Shown: piece by piece, positions 1-9,627 of the stretch | Layout of the letters: every line of letters starts with the position of its first letter | Numbering within the stretch: position 1 is the first letter of the stretch | Source: Anthracocystis setariae | Lineage: Eukaryota; Basidiomycota; Ustilaginomycetes; Ustilaginales; Ustilaginaceae | NCBI GenBank assembly: GCA_928724745.1 | Contig: CAKMXJ010000042.1 | Span: 310,001-374,000, forward strand | Reading direction: 5' to 3' | DNA: 64,000 nt | Position numbers and translations under genes: made by a program | The notes under the pieces: generated by a model | Told to the model about the DNA's origin: nothing | The model's input: the letters and a program-made list of their open reading frames with translations, nothing else | Databases searched by the model: none

Positions 1-385
1 TTGCGATGGTGTCGGGAGGGATCATGTCGGGTCTGTAGTCTCTCCTCCATTCGAGCGTGGCTTTGATTCGCTTCTTGGCATTGTCAAGGTCTCCCTTGGC
101 AGCACGCAGGTAGCGTGGGTAGAGGTTGGGTTCGTTGAGCCATCGCTGTTCGCACTTGATGTATTCGTCGGCGGGTGGGGTTTGAGCTGCTTGTGCGCGG
201 AGGTAGGATTCGAGCTCGGCGAGTTTGGCCTTGTCTTGAGCCGTGAGTTCGGGAAGAGGTTTGGGTGTGTATCCTGGCGCCGGGGTGGTGAAGAGTTCGG
301 AGGTCTTGGGAGGAAGGTCTTGGACGTGCGAGGCGACCGAATGGGACGAAGGCGTACGCGAGAGACGCCCAAGGAAGCGCGACAT
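1..385 (-). CDS. Sec14-like (CRAL-TRIO) lipid transfer protein, 5' end only
   Basis: Partial gene cut by the left window edge; the ATG is at 385-383 on the minus strand and the frame stays open to base 1 (about 128 codons). The visible N-terminus is Ser/Pro-rich. It is followed by a helical CRAL-TRIO N-terminal segment: residues read as KCEQRWLNEPNLYPRYLRA and then a K-R-I-K-A-T-L-E-W-R-R-D-Y stretch. In Sec14 proteins the equivalent segment (LRARKFD..KA..ML....WR) precedes the lipid-binding pocket. The spacing most resembles the fungal Pdr16/Pdr17 (Sfh3/Sfh4) branch, which moves phosphatidylinositol or sterol between membranes. The lipid-binding fold itself lies outside the window, so the exact subfamily cannot be decided. 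Family assignment is solid; the subfamily is inference. Confidence 0.75.
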   Translation of the reverse strand, partial: MSRFLGRLSRTPSSHSVASHVQDLPPKTSELFTTPAPGYTPKPLPELTAQDKAKLAELESYLRAQAAQTPPADEYIKCEQRWLNEPNLYPRYLRAAKGDLDNAKKRIKATLEWRRDYRPDMIPPDTIA

Positions 386-867
386 TGTTGTCAAGCGCTG
401 TGGTGGTGGATTCAAGATCGAGCAAACACGCAAACCGAGATGATGGTGTCGAAATCGAAACAACAAGTCCCACCACCAGATGAACTCGAGGACCCTGACG
501 TGACTACAGTTACGTGCTTCCAACGCTCAACTCACTCTCCACTCTCTTGCGGAAAATCGGACCTTTCTTCTGAGCGAGCGAGCCAGCCAGCGAGCAGAAA
601 TGGCGCAGGAGAGGAGGGTCTGTGCAATGACTGTGTTATATCGCCATCGCTCGGCATCTTGATCGTCAAATTTCCATCGCTCCACAACAGAAAATCAGAA
701 AAAATTAAAACGAAAAAGAAAAAAAGAAAAAAATAGGGAAAAAAAGGAATAAAAAAAGGAAAAAAAAAGAACTACCAACATCATCTTAGCCGTGTCCTAC
801 CTTGTCCTACTTGCTCATTCTGCCGTGCACATCGAGTCAATCACATCAAAACAAAACAAACCAAAAA
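386..867. other. Intergenic: Sec14-like upstream region / U6 downstream region
   Basis: No convincing gene. It would hold the promoter of the Sec14-like gene (leftward) and, near 710-770, A-rich runs (AAAAAGAAAAAAAG type). No tRNA or other RNA signature was seen. Confidence 0.5.
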
Positions 868-997
868 ACATAGTTGCTCCTCGAAAGGAGCTGCTCTTCT
901 GAACAAGATTTGTCATCCATAACTTCTGGGACAATGCTAATCTTCTCTGTATCGTTTATTTGTTAGATCATATGTCGAAGCCCCTCTCGGGGCCGAC
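868..997 (-). ncRNA. U6 spliceosomal snRNA
   Basis: Catalytic RNA of the spliceosome. On the minus strand the RNA starts with a strong 5' hairpin (GTCG-GCCCC, loop GAGA, GGGGC-TT-CGAC, about 997-974) followed by CATATGATC. It then contains the invariant ACAGAGA box at 950-944 joined to AGATTAGCA with the AGC triad. The internal stem-loop follows at about 934-910: TTGTC pairs with GACAA and encloses CC/GG pairs, and it contains the conserved GGATGACA. A second 3' hairpin (GCTCC, TTTC, GAGGAGC) and a T6 Pol III terminator at 868-863 end the gene. The order of hairpin, ACAGAGA, AGC and GGATGA is diagnostic of U6 rather than U6atac. Both ends are approximate. The internal stem-loop and the additional 3' hairpin differ from the yeast and human forms. 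Confidence 0.87.
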
Positions 998-1470
998 GCT
1001 AACTAATGGTGGAGGATGAGTTAGTGTGGGAGGATGCAAAGGTTGTGCGAGGTTGAAGGGTTGTGTGTGTGGGTTAGATTGGATTGGATTGGCGATCTTA
1101 CAGAGACTGACTGACTGACTGACTGACCTCCACGTTTAGGTTTTTTGGTCTTTTTTTGAAGGCGGGCAGCGATGCAGGGAAGGGACCATTCTTCTGCGCA
1201 CAACGTACAGTTCAATACTGTAGTACATTACTCACTTGAAACGCTGCTGCTCGCCTTTGCCTTTGCCTTTGCCTTTGCCTTCCACGTCGTCGCTGCCACC
1301 ATCCACATCATCATCATCACTGCGCAGTGCTTCTTGGAGCATCCATCAGAGCTGCGTTGGAACTTGTCAGATACGGCTACAAATAGCTTGCCTCTGTTTC
1401 ACTTGGCTGCGTCTGCGTCCTCCTCCATCCTCACTCGACCCTCAACTACAAGGCGCGAAGACAGATCAAG
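998..1470. other. Intergenic with short microsatellites
   Basis: Divergent region between the U6 gene (leftward) and the Apq12-like gene (rightward). It contains a GACT repeat near 1106-1126, a TTTGCC hexamer repeat near 1256-1280, and a TACTGTAGTACA-type motif at about 1217-1228. No additional coding signal. Confidence 0.5.
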
Positions 1471-2684
1471 ATGGCGGACGCTGCTGCTCAAGAGGCTTCC
1501 AGCTTCTTGCACGACTTGCTCTCCGAAATCGTCCCCTATCCCGTCTTCCGCGTCCTCGCTGGCTTCTCCAACCTCGTCTACCGCCTGCTAGGCACCGCCA
1601 ACGATCCCTCATCCTGGACGTCGACACTGCTTCCACCGCTCATCACGTTCTTCCTGGCGTACTTTGCCCTCATCACCGTCTACCGCACCGTACGATCCAT
1701 GCTCTCTCTAGCCTGGTTTGGCATCAAGTGGGGTGCCATCATAGGTGGCCTCATCGCCATCTGGGCGTGGTGGACAGACAACACCGACGCGATCCACAGC
1801 ACGGGCACCGTCCCCAGCAGAGGCTTCTTCAATCAACGTAAGTACAGCTCAAGCCAACTTAGCTAGGCTCAAATGGGCATTGGACATCGGTTAGTCAACA
1901 CTGAGCTGACGTTTGTGCTACTGGATGTATTGTCGCTGCGGGGAAAACAGTATTCAAAGGCTGACGGCTGCAGAGCCCCAACTCTTTTTACGACTCATTG
2001 GCAGTGAATTCACTTGGTCCGTTGATGAACACGCTGTACACGCAGCTTCCCGATCTCGGCGCCACTCCGTACGCCTCCGCACAGCGCCGTAACACTCGTA
2101 GACGCCCCTCTTCTGCGTCCACAAGGCGGCGGAATCGCAACACCCACCGCCCAACCGCTGACCTCCTCGACGACGACGACGACGACCACCTGGGTGCGGG
2201 CTTCGGTGCGTTTGCCGACCTCCTTGGTGGTCGCTCGGACCCGGACCAAGCCTCGAACGGCGTCGATTTTGCCACGCTCCTGCGCACGATTATGGCTGAA
2301 GGTCAGAGACACGGTGTCGATGCGCTCTCGGCGTTGAGGGCGGCTGGGAGGGTGCAGGATGAGCTCAGACGGTTTCAGGACGATCCAACAGCGTGGTTCG
2401 ACGGGGTGGGTGACAGGTTTCGATCCCCCGATCAGGGACAAGATGCGGGATACAATACGAGATCGAGGACAAGAGCACGACAACAACAACAACAGCAGCA
2501 GCAGCAGCAGCAGCAACGGCATCGGAATGGCGCCAACGTATGGGATCAAGCACAAGAGCATGGTGACTCGTGGTGGGGAAATCTCGCTTCAGGGATCAAT
2601 GCGTTTCTCAAACGCGAGCAGCCTGACTCCAACACGCGAGCAGGCAGACGGCGTCGTACTGCACATGCGTACGATGACGTGTGA
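1471..2684 (+). CDS. Apq12-like nuclear envelope/ER membrane protein (tentative), two exons
   Basis: Exons 1471-1837 and 2005-2684 join into a 348-aa protein; the intron 1838-2004 starts GTAAGT and ends GCAG, and the phase is kept (CAA C|TG AAT). Residues about 50-100 contain two hydrophobic segments separated by a short YRTVRSML linker. This small double-membrane-span block resembles Apq12, a nuclear envelope/ER protein that helps nuclear pore assembly and lipid balance in yeast. The remainder is soluble: an acidic DDDDDDD run, an Arg-rich part and a polyglutamine tract (CAA/CAG codons about 2481-2515). Yeast Apq12 is much shorter (about 138 aa), so the C-terminal extension is a lineage feature if the assignment is right. 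Gene structure is well supported; function is tentative. Confidence 0.6.
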
Positions 2685-2771
2685 ATCTTGGCTGCTGGAA
2701 ATGGATCATGTTTCCTTGCTTGGGGGGAATTGATATCATTAACTCTGTGCCAAGTGAGGTAATTTTGGGTG

Positions 2772-3430
2772 TTAGTCGTTGCTGTCCTCCTTGACATCGT
2801 CGAGACCGCGCACCTTTTCTGTGCGTTTGCCCAACCTCGTCGCAACATTGTTTGCGAGTTGCTTTACACACGCCACCTGTTTCTTACTCCAACCGGCCGT
2901 TTGAGCGCCTCGCATGTGCCACAGGACCTCGACGCGCAGATTCTGCGTCACCAGCGCCGTTGGGAGGAGGACGAGTTGGGTATTGTTTCCAATCGATCAC
3001 AGTCTGGTTGGCGAGGTTGAAGCCGTAGTCGATTTCGATCGTGACCAAGTTGAGGTCTTGCATGTGGTCGTTCATCTTGACCGCGAGGATGTCGTCGAGG
3101 TTGTGACGGTAGACTCGACCGAGGGCATCGTTGGGAGGGGTGGGGGGTTCAGAGGCGGTGGTGAGGTGGGAAAGTGCAAGTTAGTAGAGTTCGACAATGG
3201 TTTCCGGTCCATGATGACACGAGACCAGTGGTAGAGGTTGGAATGGAGCATCCATGCTGCCGGTTCGGTATAGGTCGACATCATGATCCCTCGTCCAATT
3301 GATGCAAGTGCCGAACCAACCGAGATCGGAATACCGCCAGAATAATACATACACCTTTGACCGCCTACAAACCGTCGAAGAACGCACTGCATAGCGATGC
3401 AGCTTCGTCAAACAATCCCATCCCATTCCC
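2772..3430 (-). pseudogene. Frame-disrupted coding region of unknown function
   Basis: Minus-strand DNA that reads like coding sequence but switches frame. From the right, one frame gives a short start (MGLFDEAASL..., ATG near 3422) ending in a stop. A second gives MSTYTEPAAWMLHSNLYHW near 3280-3200. A third gives YRHNLDDILAVKMNDHMQ and continues to about 2985. A fourth segment runs LVLLPTALVTQNLRVEVLW to a stop at 2772. Codon use in these stretches favours C/G at third positions like the real genes nearby. A perfect TACTAAC (branch-point-like) lies near 3187-3181, so at least one switch could be an intron, but no clean GT-AG pair restores everything. I do not recognise the family. It is either a decayed gene or an intron-rich gene; a sequencing indel is also possible. 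Confidence 0.4.
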
Positions 3431-3828
3431 TCTTCCCCGAAATGATGGCACTTGGATCGCGTTCCAAACTCGCCCTCACTCTCCCCTACACTCTGTCATA
3501 CAAACTCGCACATGAAAAGATCAACCCACGCCAACCCCAACACCAACTACTTTAATCCAAAAAAGACCATTCCGAAATTCCGCCATGTGCTCCCAAATTA
3601 CTTAATCCATCCATCTGGATATGTGGCTTCACACACACCCTAACAATGGAAAACGGTCTAATCGAGATCTCCTAACAACCACTCTCACCAGCCGGACGCT
3701 TCACAAGCTTCTCACACACGGTTTCGCTTTCCAACTTCGGAAACCTGTCCTGTTGACACAAGTTGAATATCAGTGCAGTAATTGAACAGGTCAACCCAGT
3801 CAAAGCGCACGAGTTGAGCATGCCACAT
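3431..3828. other. Intergenic, downstream of LEU5-like gene
   Basis: AT-richer spacer between the LEU5-like stop codon and the disrupted coding region. No gene, RNA or notable repeat seen. Confidence 0.4.
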
Positions 3829-5181
3829 CTAGATGCTCATCTGGCGCTTCATCCCTAGCCACACCGCAAAGCTGATACTGGTCATGGGCACCACTTTCAG
3901 AAAGCCGATGCTCAGACCCACATAGAAGCCTCTCCATCCGCTCGTCTTGTAGATCCATGCTGCCGTCTCCCACATACCCAACATGGCGCCCGGTCGAATG
4001 ATACCGCCTACCTGCTGCCGCCTTCGGATCACCTCGAACGGGTAGGCTGCCGTCTGCGACAGCGCGCCCGCAAGCGCACCGGCCGACAAATCCACCACCG
4101 TCTTGCTCGGCCAGTACCACTGCCTCCTGCTGCCCGGTGTATCAGCCGATGGCTCCGAGGGTGGGAACAGATCTTGCAGCACCGTCTTGCACCGTCCAAA
4201 CACAAGGAACGATGTACCCGCATACGGAATCATGCCCATCACCGTCACACTGAACCCTCTATAGAACTTGAGGATCGGATACTTGGCCAGCAACTTGTTG
4301 CCTGCCGGTACGGCGGAGGAAGGCACGTTGGGGTCGGTTGCGCGCAGTGCACTTTCAAGCGCACTCGCTCCCGCCGTGGTGACCGCGCTTGTCGCCGATG
4401 TGCTCAGGTTGGCTTTGCCCTGCTGTGCCGCCTGCTGCGCCAATCGAGCCGCGCGCTTCCGGGCATCGCTGCTGAATGGCGCTTCCGTCGCTCCCTCCCT
4501 GTAAATCATACCAATGATCCGCCTGAGTCCACCCTTCTGCCGCTTACGCTTGGTCTCGAACGCCAACCTCACTCGAATCAGCTCGAGCGGGTAGGTGAGA
4601 AAGACACTCAGCACTCCGCTCGCCGATCCGGCCAAAAACAGCCTGCCCGACGTCTCCATCTCCTTGGTTGGCATCAGGTAGAAGTGCAGCTTATCGTAAG
4701 CCATGTACTTGATCGCCGCATACGGGAAGATGCGCATCAGCGTCGCACTGTGGCCTTGGAACAGCGCGCTTGGCCCGTCCGAGCGCACAATATCGCGACC
4801 GGCTTGGAAGACGCCCAGCCATTTGCCCGAGTACTTTTGAAACTCGGGGTTCTGCGCTTGAAATAGGATCTTAACACGATCGAGCGGCGCAATGGCGGAC
4901 TTGGCTACGCAACCAGCGATGCCGCCAGCAAAGCCAGAGCGCAGGACGTAGTTCCAGGACTGCTTATCGGTGGGGTCGCCGAGAAACGAGCCGGCACTGT
5001 TAGGATTGGAGCTTGAGACTGTGGACGAAAGTATTGGGAACGCGTCCGGTGCATCATCGTATGCGCGGCCTTTGCCTTTGAGATTGTAGGATTGGCGGGA
5101 GAGGTGGGTAGCGTCGTGTGGATCTGAGGCGGCATGGTCTGTTTCGCACAATGGTGGATGCTTTGGTCGTGGTACTGACAT
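3829..5181 (-). CDS. LEU5: Mitochondrial carrier, Leu5-type coenzyme A transporter
   Basis: A 450-aa intronless protein of the mitochondrial carrier family (inner membrane, six membrane spans in three repeats). The three signature motifs are visible: PLDRVK at residues 99-104, PLELIR at 198-203 and PFEVIR at 381-386. The sequence around them (AKSAIAPLDRVKILFQ, FQGHSATLMRIFPYAAIK, GMIPYAGTSFLVF) matches the Leu5/SLC25A16/SLC25A42 branch, which brings CoA into the mitochondrial matrix. At 450 aa it is longer than yeast Leu5 (357 aa) for two reasons: a Ser/Pro-rich N-terminus of about 70 residues and an Ala/Ser-rich insertion of about 70 residues (about 225-300) in the loop between repeats two and three. 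Family is certain and the CoA branch is likely. Confidence 0.85.
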   Translation of the reverse strand: MSVPRPKHPPLCETDHAASDPHDATHLSRQSYNLKGKGRAYDDAPDAFPILSSTVSSSNPNSAGSFLGDPTDKQSWNYVLRSGFAGGIAGCVAKSAIAPLDRVKILFQAQNPEFQKYSGKWLGVFQAGRDIVRSDGPSALFQGHSATLMRIFPYAAIKYMAYDKLHFYLMPTKEMETSGRLFLAGSASGVLSVFLTYPLELIRVRLAFETKRKRQKGGLRRIIGMIYREGATEAPFSSDARKRAARLAQQAAQQGKANLSTSATSAVTTAGASALESALRATDPNVPSSAVPAGNKLLAKYPILKFYRGFSVTVMGMIPYAGTSFLVFGRCKTVLQDLFPPSEPSADTPGSRRQWYWPSKTVVDLSAGALAGALSQTAAYPFEVIRRRQQVGGIIRPGAMLGMWETAAWIYKTSGWRGFYVGLSIGFLKVVPMTSISFAVWLGMKRQMSI

Positions 5182-6670
5182 CCTGTGTGAGTGTGAGAGC
5201 AGCGCTTGGGAGTCGAAACGTGCTGTCGATTCGCCTCCTACACCGCCGTTGATGCTGTCTTACGCTGCCACTGTCTCGAGAGCCGGGTTCGTGTGTCGAT
5301 GTCGCTCGGAAGCCGTCGCAGTATGCTGAGTTCTTGAATGCAATGTGTGAAATGGAGCTGTCCGCGGTCGAGATCGATGCTCGTCGTTAAGGAGGTGTCT
5401 GTTCTGTTCTAAGCGAGAGTTATGTCTGTTCGAATGACAAATCCATGGAAAGCCTGTTTAGTTGCGGACGTGGTCCTCGTAATGCGCTGAGCAAGCAGTC
5501 GACTGCACCGTTGGAAGGATATCTAGCCCGAGTCTCTTGATGGCCACCGACAAATGCAAACGACCTGCGATAGATGATGGTTGCAGGCAAGGAAATGGAC
5601 GAAGACCACAGCTGGGCCGAGCTTTGAAGAGGTAGACAAGGTTGCCGATGTTAGCCGTGAGTGGGTGGGTGAGTGTGCTCTGACTGACTACATACAGGTG
5701 CTTGATTGAGCCTTGGCTGATCTGACATGAACCGGTGCCGGATGAATGCATTCCCCCGCGCGCTATTGCCGCGACCAGGCTGTCTCTCCATTCCGTCACC
5801 GCTGAGACAAAGCCGACTCAGACCGGCTAGTCCGAGAATTTTATTTTCGTCTCCATTTTTTTCAGCGTGATAGATCCACACCGCTCAACTCCACACGCGT
5901 CCAAATTTCGTGCGTGTAAGCAAATTGTTAGTAAGTGCAAAACCTAATAAATTGCACTGACATCTCATTTGGGAGGGAGAGGGAGGACGATGCTTGCATG
6001 ATGCATAATGCGATCGAGTCGCAGTAACGAGGACTCTTGTAGCTTCGGGGGACTAGCAGGATAGATGGTCGAACAGCTCGGACCAAAGCCTGCCACGAAA
6101 TAGATAGATTGGATGTACAGTAGTGGGCTTGAGTCGAGTAGATTCGTGTGTCAGTTCGATCAACATGAAGAGGTGTCAGGATGATTGCCTCGATAGGTTG
6201 GGTGACTTGAGCCATTTCGGTGCTATATACGCAGTCTTTACCGAGTTGGCCGAATTTGAATCGAGCTCCATGTCAGGTCTGCCAACCTTTACAGCGAGCA
6301 GATCGAGATACTGCAAAAGTTGACTCTGTGTCATTGTACTCGACACACCTTCCATCGTGACAATTCCTCCCATGTAGCCGAAAGAATCGCACCTTACCTC
6401 CCTTCCAAGACCATTCATCTGATCCTACGCCTTGGAAAGGAGAGAGCCAAAGAAGCGCACCCAAGCCTCGCAGCGTTGACGGTGACAAAATCGCCCTGTC
6501 CTACGCGTGGCGACTTCTTTTCCCTCATTGCCCCATCACCAACGCACAGAGCCGGAACTCCATCTCTACAACTTCTCATAGAACCCATCAACCCCGCAGT
6601 GCAAAACATCAGAGCGCACGACAAACAGACCGATAGTGACAAGTGTGACCCGCAACATGCGGAAAAAAAA
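5182..6670. other. Intergenic 1.5 kb without detectable gene
   Basis: Holds the LEU5-like promoter at its left end and the tRNA terminator at its right. Open frames here are short, overlapping and lack family features. No microsatellite longer than a few units. I see no gene. Confidence 0.5.
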
Positions 6671-6803
6671 TGCTCTCGGCGAGAGTCGAACTCGCGATCT
6701 TAGGATATCTGAACGTTACGTTCGTAGGTTTGCTCCCGCAATTGCAGGATCGTTGGTGTATTACGTATGAGACCTACGCCCTAACCAACTAGGCCACGAA
6801 AGC
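6671..6803 (-). tRNA. tRNA-Met(CAT), elongator, with a 59-nt intron
   Basis: The minus strand folds into a complete cloverleaf. The acceptor stem is GCTTTCG (6803-6797) with CGAGAGC (6678-6672) and discriminator A at 6671. The D arm GCC...GGC has loop AGTTGGTTA, anticodon CAT lies at 6769-6767, and the T arm is GCGAG-TTCGACT-CTCGC. The intron is 6765-6707, exactly one base 3' of the anticodon, as in other eukaryotic nuclear tRNAs, and leaves a 74-nt mature tRNA. Anticodon-stem pair 31-39 is T-T, as I recall for yeast elongator tRNA-Met. The acceptor stem lacks the A1-U72 pair of initiator tRNA, so it is the elongator. A T8 Pol III terminator follows at 6670-6663. Confidence 0.95.
6707..6765 (-). 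other. tRNA-Met intron
   Basis: A 59-nt intron between anticodon position 37 and 38; it would be removed by the tRNA splicing endonuclease. It contains the palindrome AACGTT. Confidence 0.9.
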
Positions 6804-7051
6804 TTGCATGGCCGGCAGGCGTTTCTATTGTATTCATATTTAGTGGAGAATTTGTGCGATTTTGTCGAACAAACTGTCACCCAAAGTCGCGGTCGATCCA
6901 TCAAACTACACAACAGCTTGTTGCTCCATCTGATGACACTCTGCAATCTATTCTAGCAGAAGGCAGTGGAAGAGAGAGATTCATTGAGAATTTTTAAAAC
7001 GAACCATCATGCGACTAACAGAACAGGCAAGACCAAAAACAAACCGCTAGA

Positions 7052-8728
7052 CTAGAGCGAGGCGTACTCCGAGACGAGCCTAGCAACCCCGTTGGCGAGA
7101 GGAGCAAGCTCGCTGGCAATTGCACACTCTGCATACACACGAACGCAATCCTCGGTGCCACTGGGACGCACAAAGCTACGTGCATCCTTGTACTTGCCGA
7201 CCAACTCGTCGATCCTCTCCTGCAAGCCGGGCGGGCTAGTGAGCCTACGCTCGGCATCTTCGGTCTTGAACATGAAACGATCCTTGACGTTGACCTTGAG
7301 GATCTTGTTGGGCAGATCCTCGTATGCGCCATCCCATTCGGCGGGACCCCACTGTCGTGAGCGAAGGATGACTTCGACGAGAAGCATGTCCGAAATCGCA
7401 TCGCCCACGGTCTGATTGATCAGATCGATCAGGGCAGCGAGCTGCTCGAGTGCAGTCTGGGCGGCAGGCGACGAGGGAGTGGCCTCCTTGATCTTACGCT
7501 GCGCAGAGGGAGAGAAGAGCACAGTGCCGTGACCGTTGGCCTCAAAGTAGACACCAATATCAAACGCCTCGGCGGCATGGTGAAGGTGTTTTACGCCAGT
7601 CGGTGTGCAGGTAACGGGGACGCGCTGCTTGAGGTATTTGGTGGAACTGCCATTGGCATATGCGGTCTGAACACAGCCAAGCTCGAGATGGATTCCAGCC
7701 GCCTTGACAAGCTCATTGAGGTAGCCAGCAGCGAGCGAGGCGATCTTGTCACCGTCCAAGAGGCGGAACGAGTCTTTGGACGAGGGAGGGCCGGTGAGGT
7801 AGTAGTAGACGATTCGGTCGGCATCACCGTCGAAAGAGCACATGCGCTCGTACGGCTTGATGTTCTCCTTGTCAAAGCCAGCGGGTAGACACTGGTTGGT
7901 TTTAACATAGTCGGCACCGCAGTTGTGATTGAGTGCGCCAGGAGTGGTCGTGGCAGTGCGCAGCGGGCGGAAGGAGATGCAGTCGTCAGGAAGGTACTTG
8001 ATCATGTTGGTAAGGGCGTAAGCACCGACGCCGTTAGCGCAGTCGACGACCAGTGGAGGCACGTCGGATTTGGAGGGGACAAGCTTGAGGAAGGCAGCAG
8101 CGAGCTTCTTGTAGTAGCCCTGCTCGGAGGGTTCGCCGTACGAGTCGGCGGTATCCTGTGTGTTGAGACACTTGACGAGATAGTGGAGCTGCGGAGTGGT
8201 CTTGAGGCCGGCATCGATGGTATGTGCTCCCATAGCCGAGAGACCATCGATGATGGCGTGCACGAGCTGTTTGCAGGAAGGTCGGGTGTCGTAGCCGACG
8301 ACGACGGAAGCAGGCTGTGCGAGATCAATCTTGAAGTGGGAGACGAGCTTTTGGAGAGATTCGACGAGCTCGTCGTCGGTGGCGGCATTGGCAATCAGAG
8401 TGCAGAAGGGTTCCCAGGAGGCCTCGAGCATTTCACCGCGAGGGTCGACCATCTTGACACCGTTATCGTGTTCAGGGTTGTGAGAGGCGGTGACCATGAG
8501 ACCGATGGTCTTGCCCTTGAGCTTCTTGGAACGCAGAGTCCCGATGATGCCGACACGGAAGCATGTGCTGTCGAGGATGTCTGCGCGGGTACGGAGTCCT
8601 GCTGTACCGTACGTGAACTTGTGGTTGATGGGTTTGGGGTGGGATTCGGAGGCTTGGACGATGAGCTTGATTGGGAGACCTTGGCCAATGTGAGCCTGTG
8701 CGGCCGAGATGGTGCTGGGGAGCGTCAT
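7052..8728 (-). CDS. PCM1: Phosphoacetylglucosamine mutase
   Basis: Converts GlcNAc-6-phosphate to GlcNAc-1-phosphate in the cytosol, the step before UDP-GlcNAc, which feeds chitin, N-glycans and GPI anchors. The 558-aa protein matches the family length (yeast Pcm1/Agm1 557 aa). Visible motifs are the phosphoserine loop VTASHNPEHDNG with the catalytic Ser at residue 82, the metal-binding loop DGDADR at 300-305, the sugar-binding region around FEANGHGTV, and the phosphate-binding RPSGTEDCVRVYAE near the C-terminus. The frame stays open a further 157 codons upstream to 9199. I chose the ATG at 8728 because it gives the family N-terminus and the upstream part looks like untranslated leader. Single exon. 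Very secure. Confidence 0.96.
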   Translation of the reverse strand: MTLPSTISAAQAHIGQGLPIKLIVQASESHPKPINHKFTYGTAGLRTRADILDSTCFRVGIIGTLRSKKLKGKTIGLMVTASHNPEHDNGVKMVDPRGEMLEASWEPFCTLIANAATDDELVESLQKLVSHFKIDLAQPASVVVGYDTRPSCKQLVHAIIDGLSAMGAHTIDAGLKTTPQLHYLVKCLNTQDTADSYGEPSEQGYYKKLAAAFLKLVPSKSDVPPLVVDCANGVGAYALTNMIKYLPDDCISFRPLRTATTTPGALNHNCGADYVKTNQCLPAGFDKENIKPYERMCSFDGDADRIVYYYLTGPPSSKDSFRLLDGDKIASLAAGYLNELVKAAGIHLELGCVQTAYANGSSTKYLKQRVPVTCTPTGVKHLHHAAEAFDIGVYFEANGHGTVLFSPSAQRKIKEATPSSPAAQTALEQLAALIDLINQTVGDAISDMLLVEVILRSRQWGPAEWDGAYEDLPNKILKVNVKDRFMFKTEDAERRLTSPPGLQERIDELVGKYKDARSFVRPSGTEDCVRVYAECAIASELAPLANGVARLVSEYASL

Positions 8729-9340
8729 GCTGTCTGTGTGCGTGTGCGTGTGCGTCTTCTTGCTATTTGGTGGAGGTTCACGATGGAGAGGCGGAACGCG
8801 ATTCGTCGGAAGAAGAGGAGGAAGAAGGAGTTGACAAGGGGGGGTCGACGTTGGTGTGAGTGTATATGCACTCTCGTGGACGCGAACCGAGAAGATGTGC
8901 AAGGGTTGCTCAGGAATTGCGTGGAGGTGCATGAAGCAAACACCAGCGCAGGGAAGCACAGACGTGTGCCTTCTTGGAGCAGCGTTCAGAGCACAACAGC
9001 TGCATCCCGCCATGTCGATTCGCTCGTCGGTCAGTGCGCCGAATTTTGGTTCGCTTTGTTCGCATTTTATTGGCGTCTGCAGAGTGTGACACGGAGGTAC
9101 CGACTCAGCCTTTGTGCCTGAACTGAGCCCAGCAGAGGAAGAAAAATCATCGAGCCAACTCCGAGTGCACTCTGTACAGTACTGCACGGTACCGCTCACT
9201 GCACGGAATCGGTCAGATCGGCGCCCAGTGAATAATATAACAATTAATTATGGAAGCGCCTTTTTGGGTCGATTTTTCAACCACAACCCCTTTAAACAGA
9301 CAGATTAAGCACGGACGAACCAAACAAATCCTGAAGCCAA
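8729..9340. other. Intergenic: PCM1 promoter/leader up to the transposon
   Basis: Contains a GTGTGC repeat near 8734-8755 and a TGTACAGTACTGCACGGTACC motif cluster at about 9173-9192. The final 100 bp before the transposon are AT-rich. No gene. Confidence 0.5.
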
Positions 9341-9345
9341 TTTTA

Positions 9346-9357
9346 GGGGGTATCAAA
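9346..9357 (+). repeat. Left terminal inverted repeat of Harbinger element
   Basis: GGGGGTATCAAA, perfect inverse of 13136-13147, preceded by the target duplication TTTTA. Confidence 0.85.
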
Positions 9358-9627
9358 ATTTTTGGATTTTCGAAACTCCAGATTTCTGATTAGTCCGACT
9401 TCTGAAAATCCAACTTTGGAACAAAAAGCTTACATAAGCTCTATCAAAATCTCAAAAACACGTACTTATCAAAAACACAGGCCTAGGACCCGGTCGAATG
9501 ATAAACCCAAAATATAATGAGTTTCACCTCCACATCGTTCACAGAGCTCATCACATGCTCCTTCTCTCACACCTCTCACCATCATCAAACTCAGCCTCAG
9601 CATTACTGTTATACAACACCATACATC

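Noticed and set aside
868..997. U6atac assignment
   Set aside because: The exact ACAGAGA box with AGATTAGCA is the major-spliceosome form; U6atac has a different box (AAGGAGAGA type).
7925..9121. 398-codon plus-strand open frame
   Set aside because: Antisense shadow of PCM1 and its leader; no recognisable domain.
8729..9199. In-frame N-terminal extension of PCM1 by 157 codons
   Set aside because: The extension has no family similarity and contains His/Thr repeats and promoter-like motifs; the ATG at 8728 gives the family length of 558 aa.
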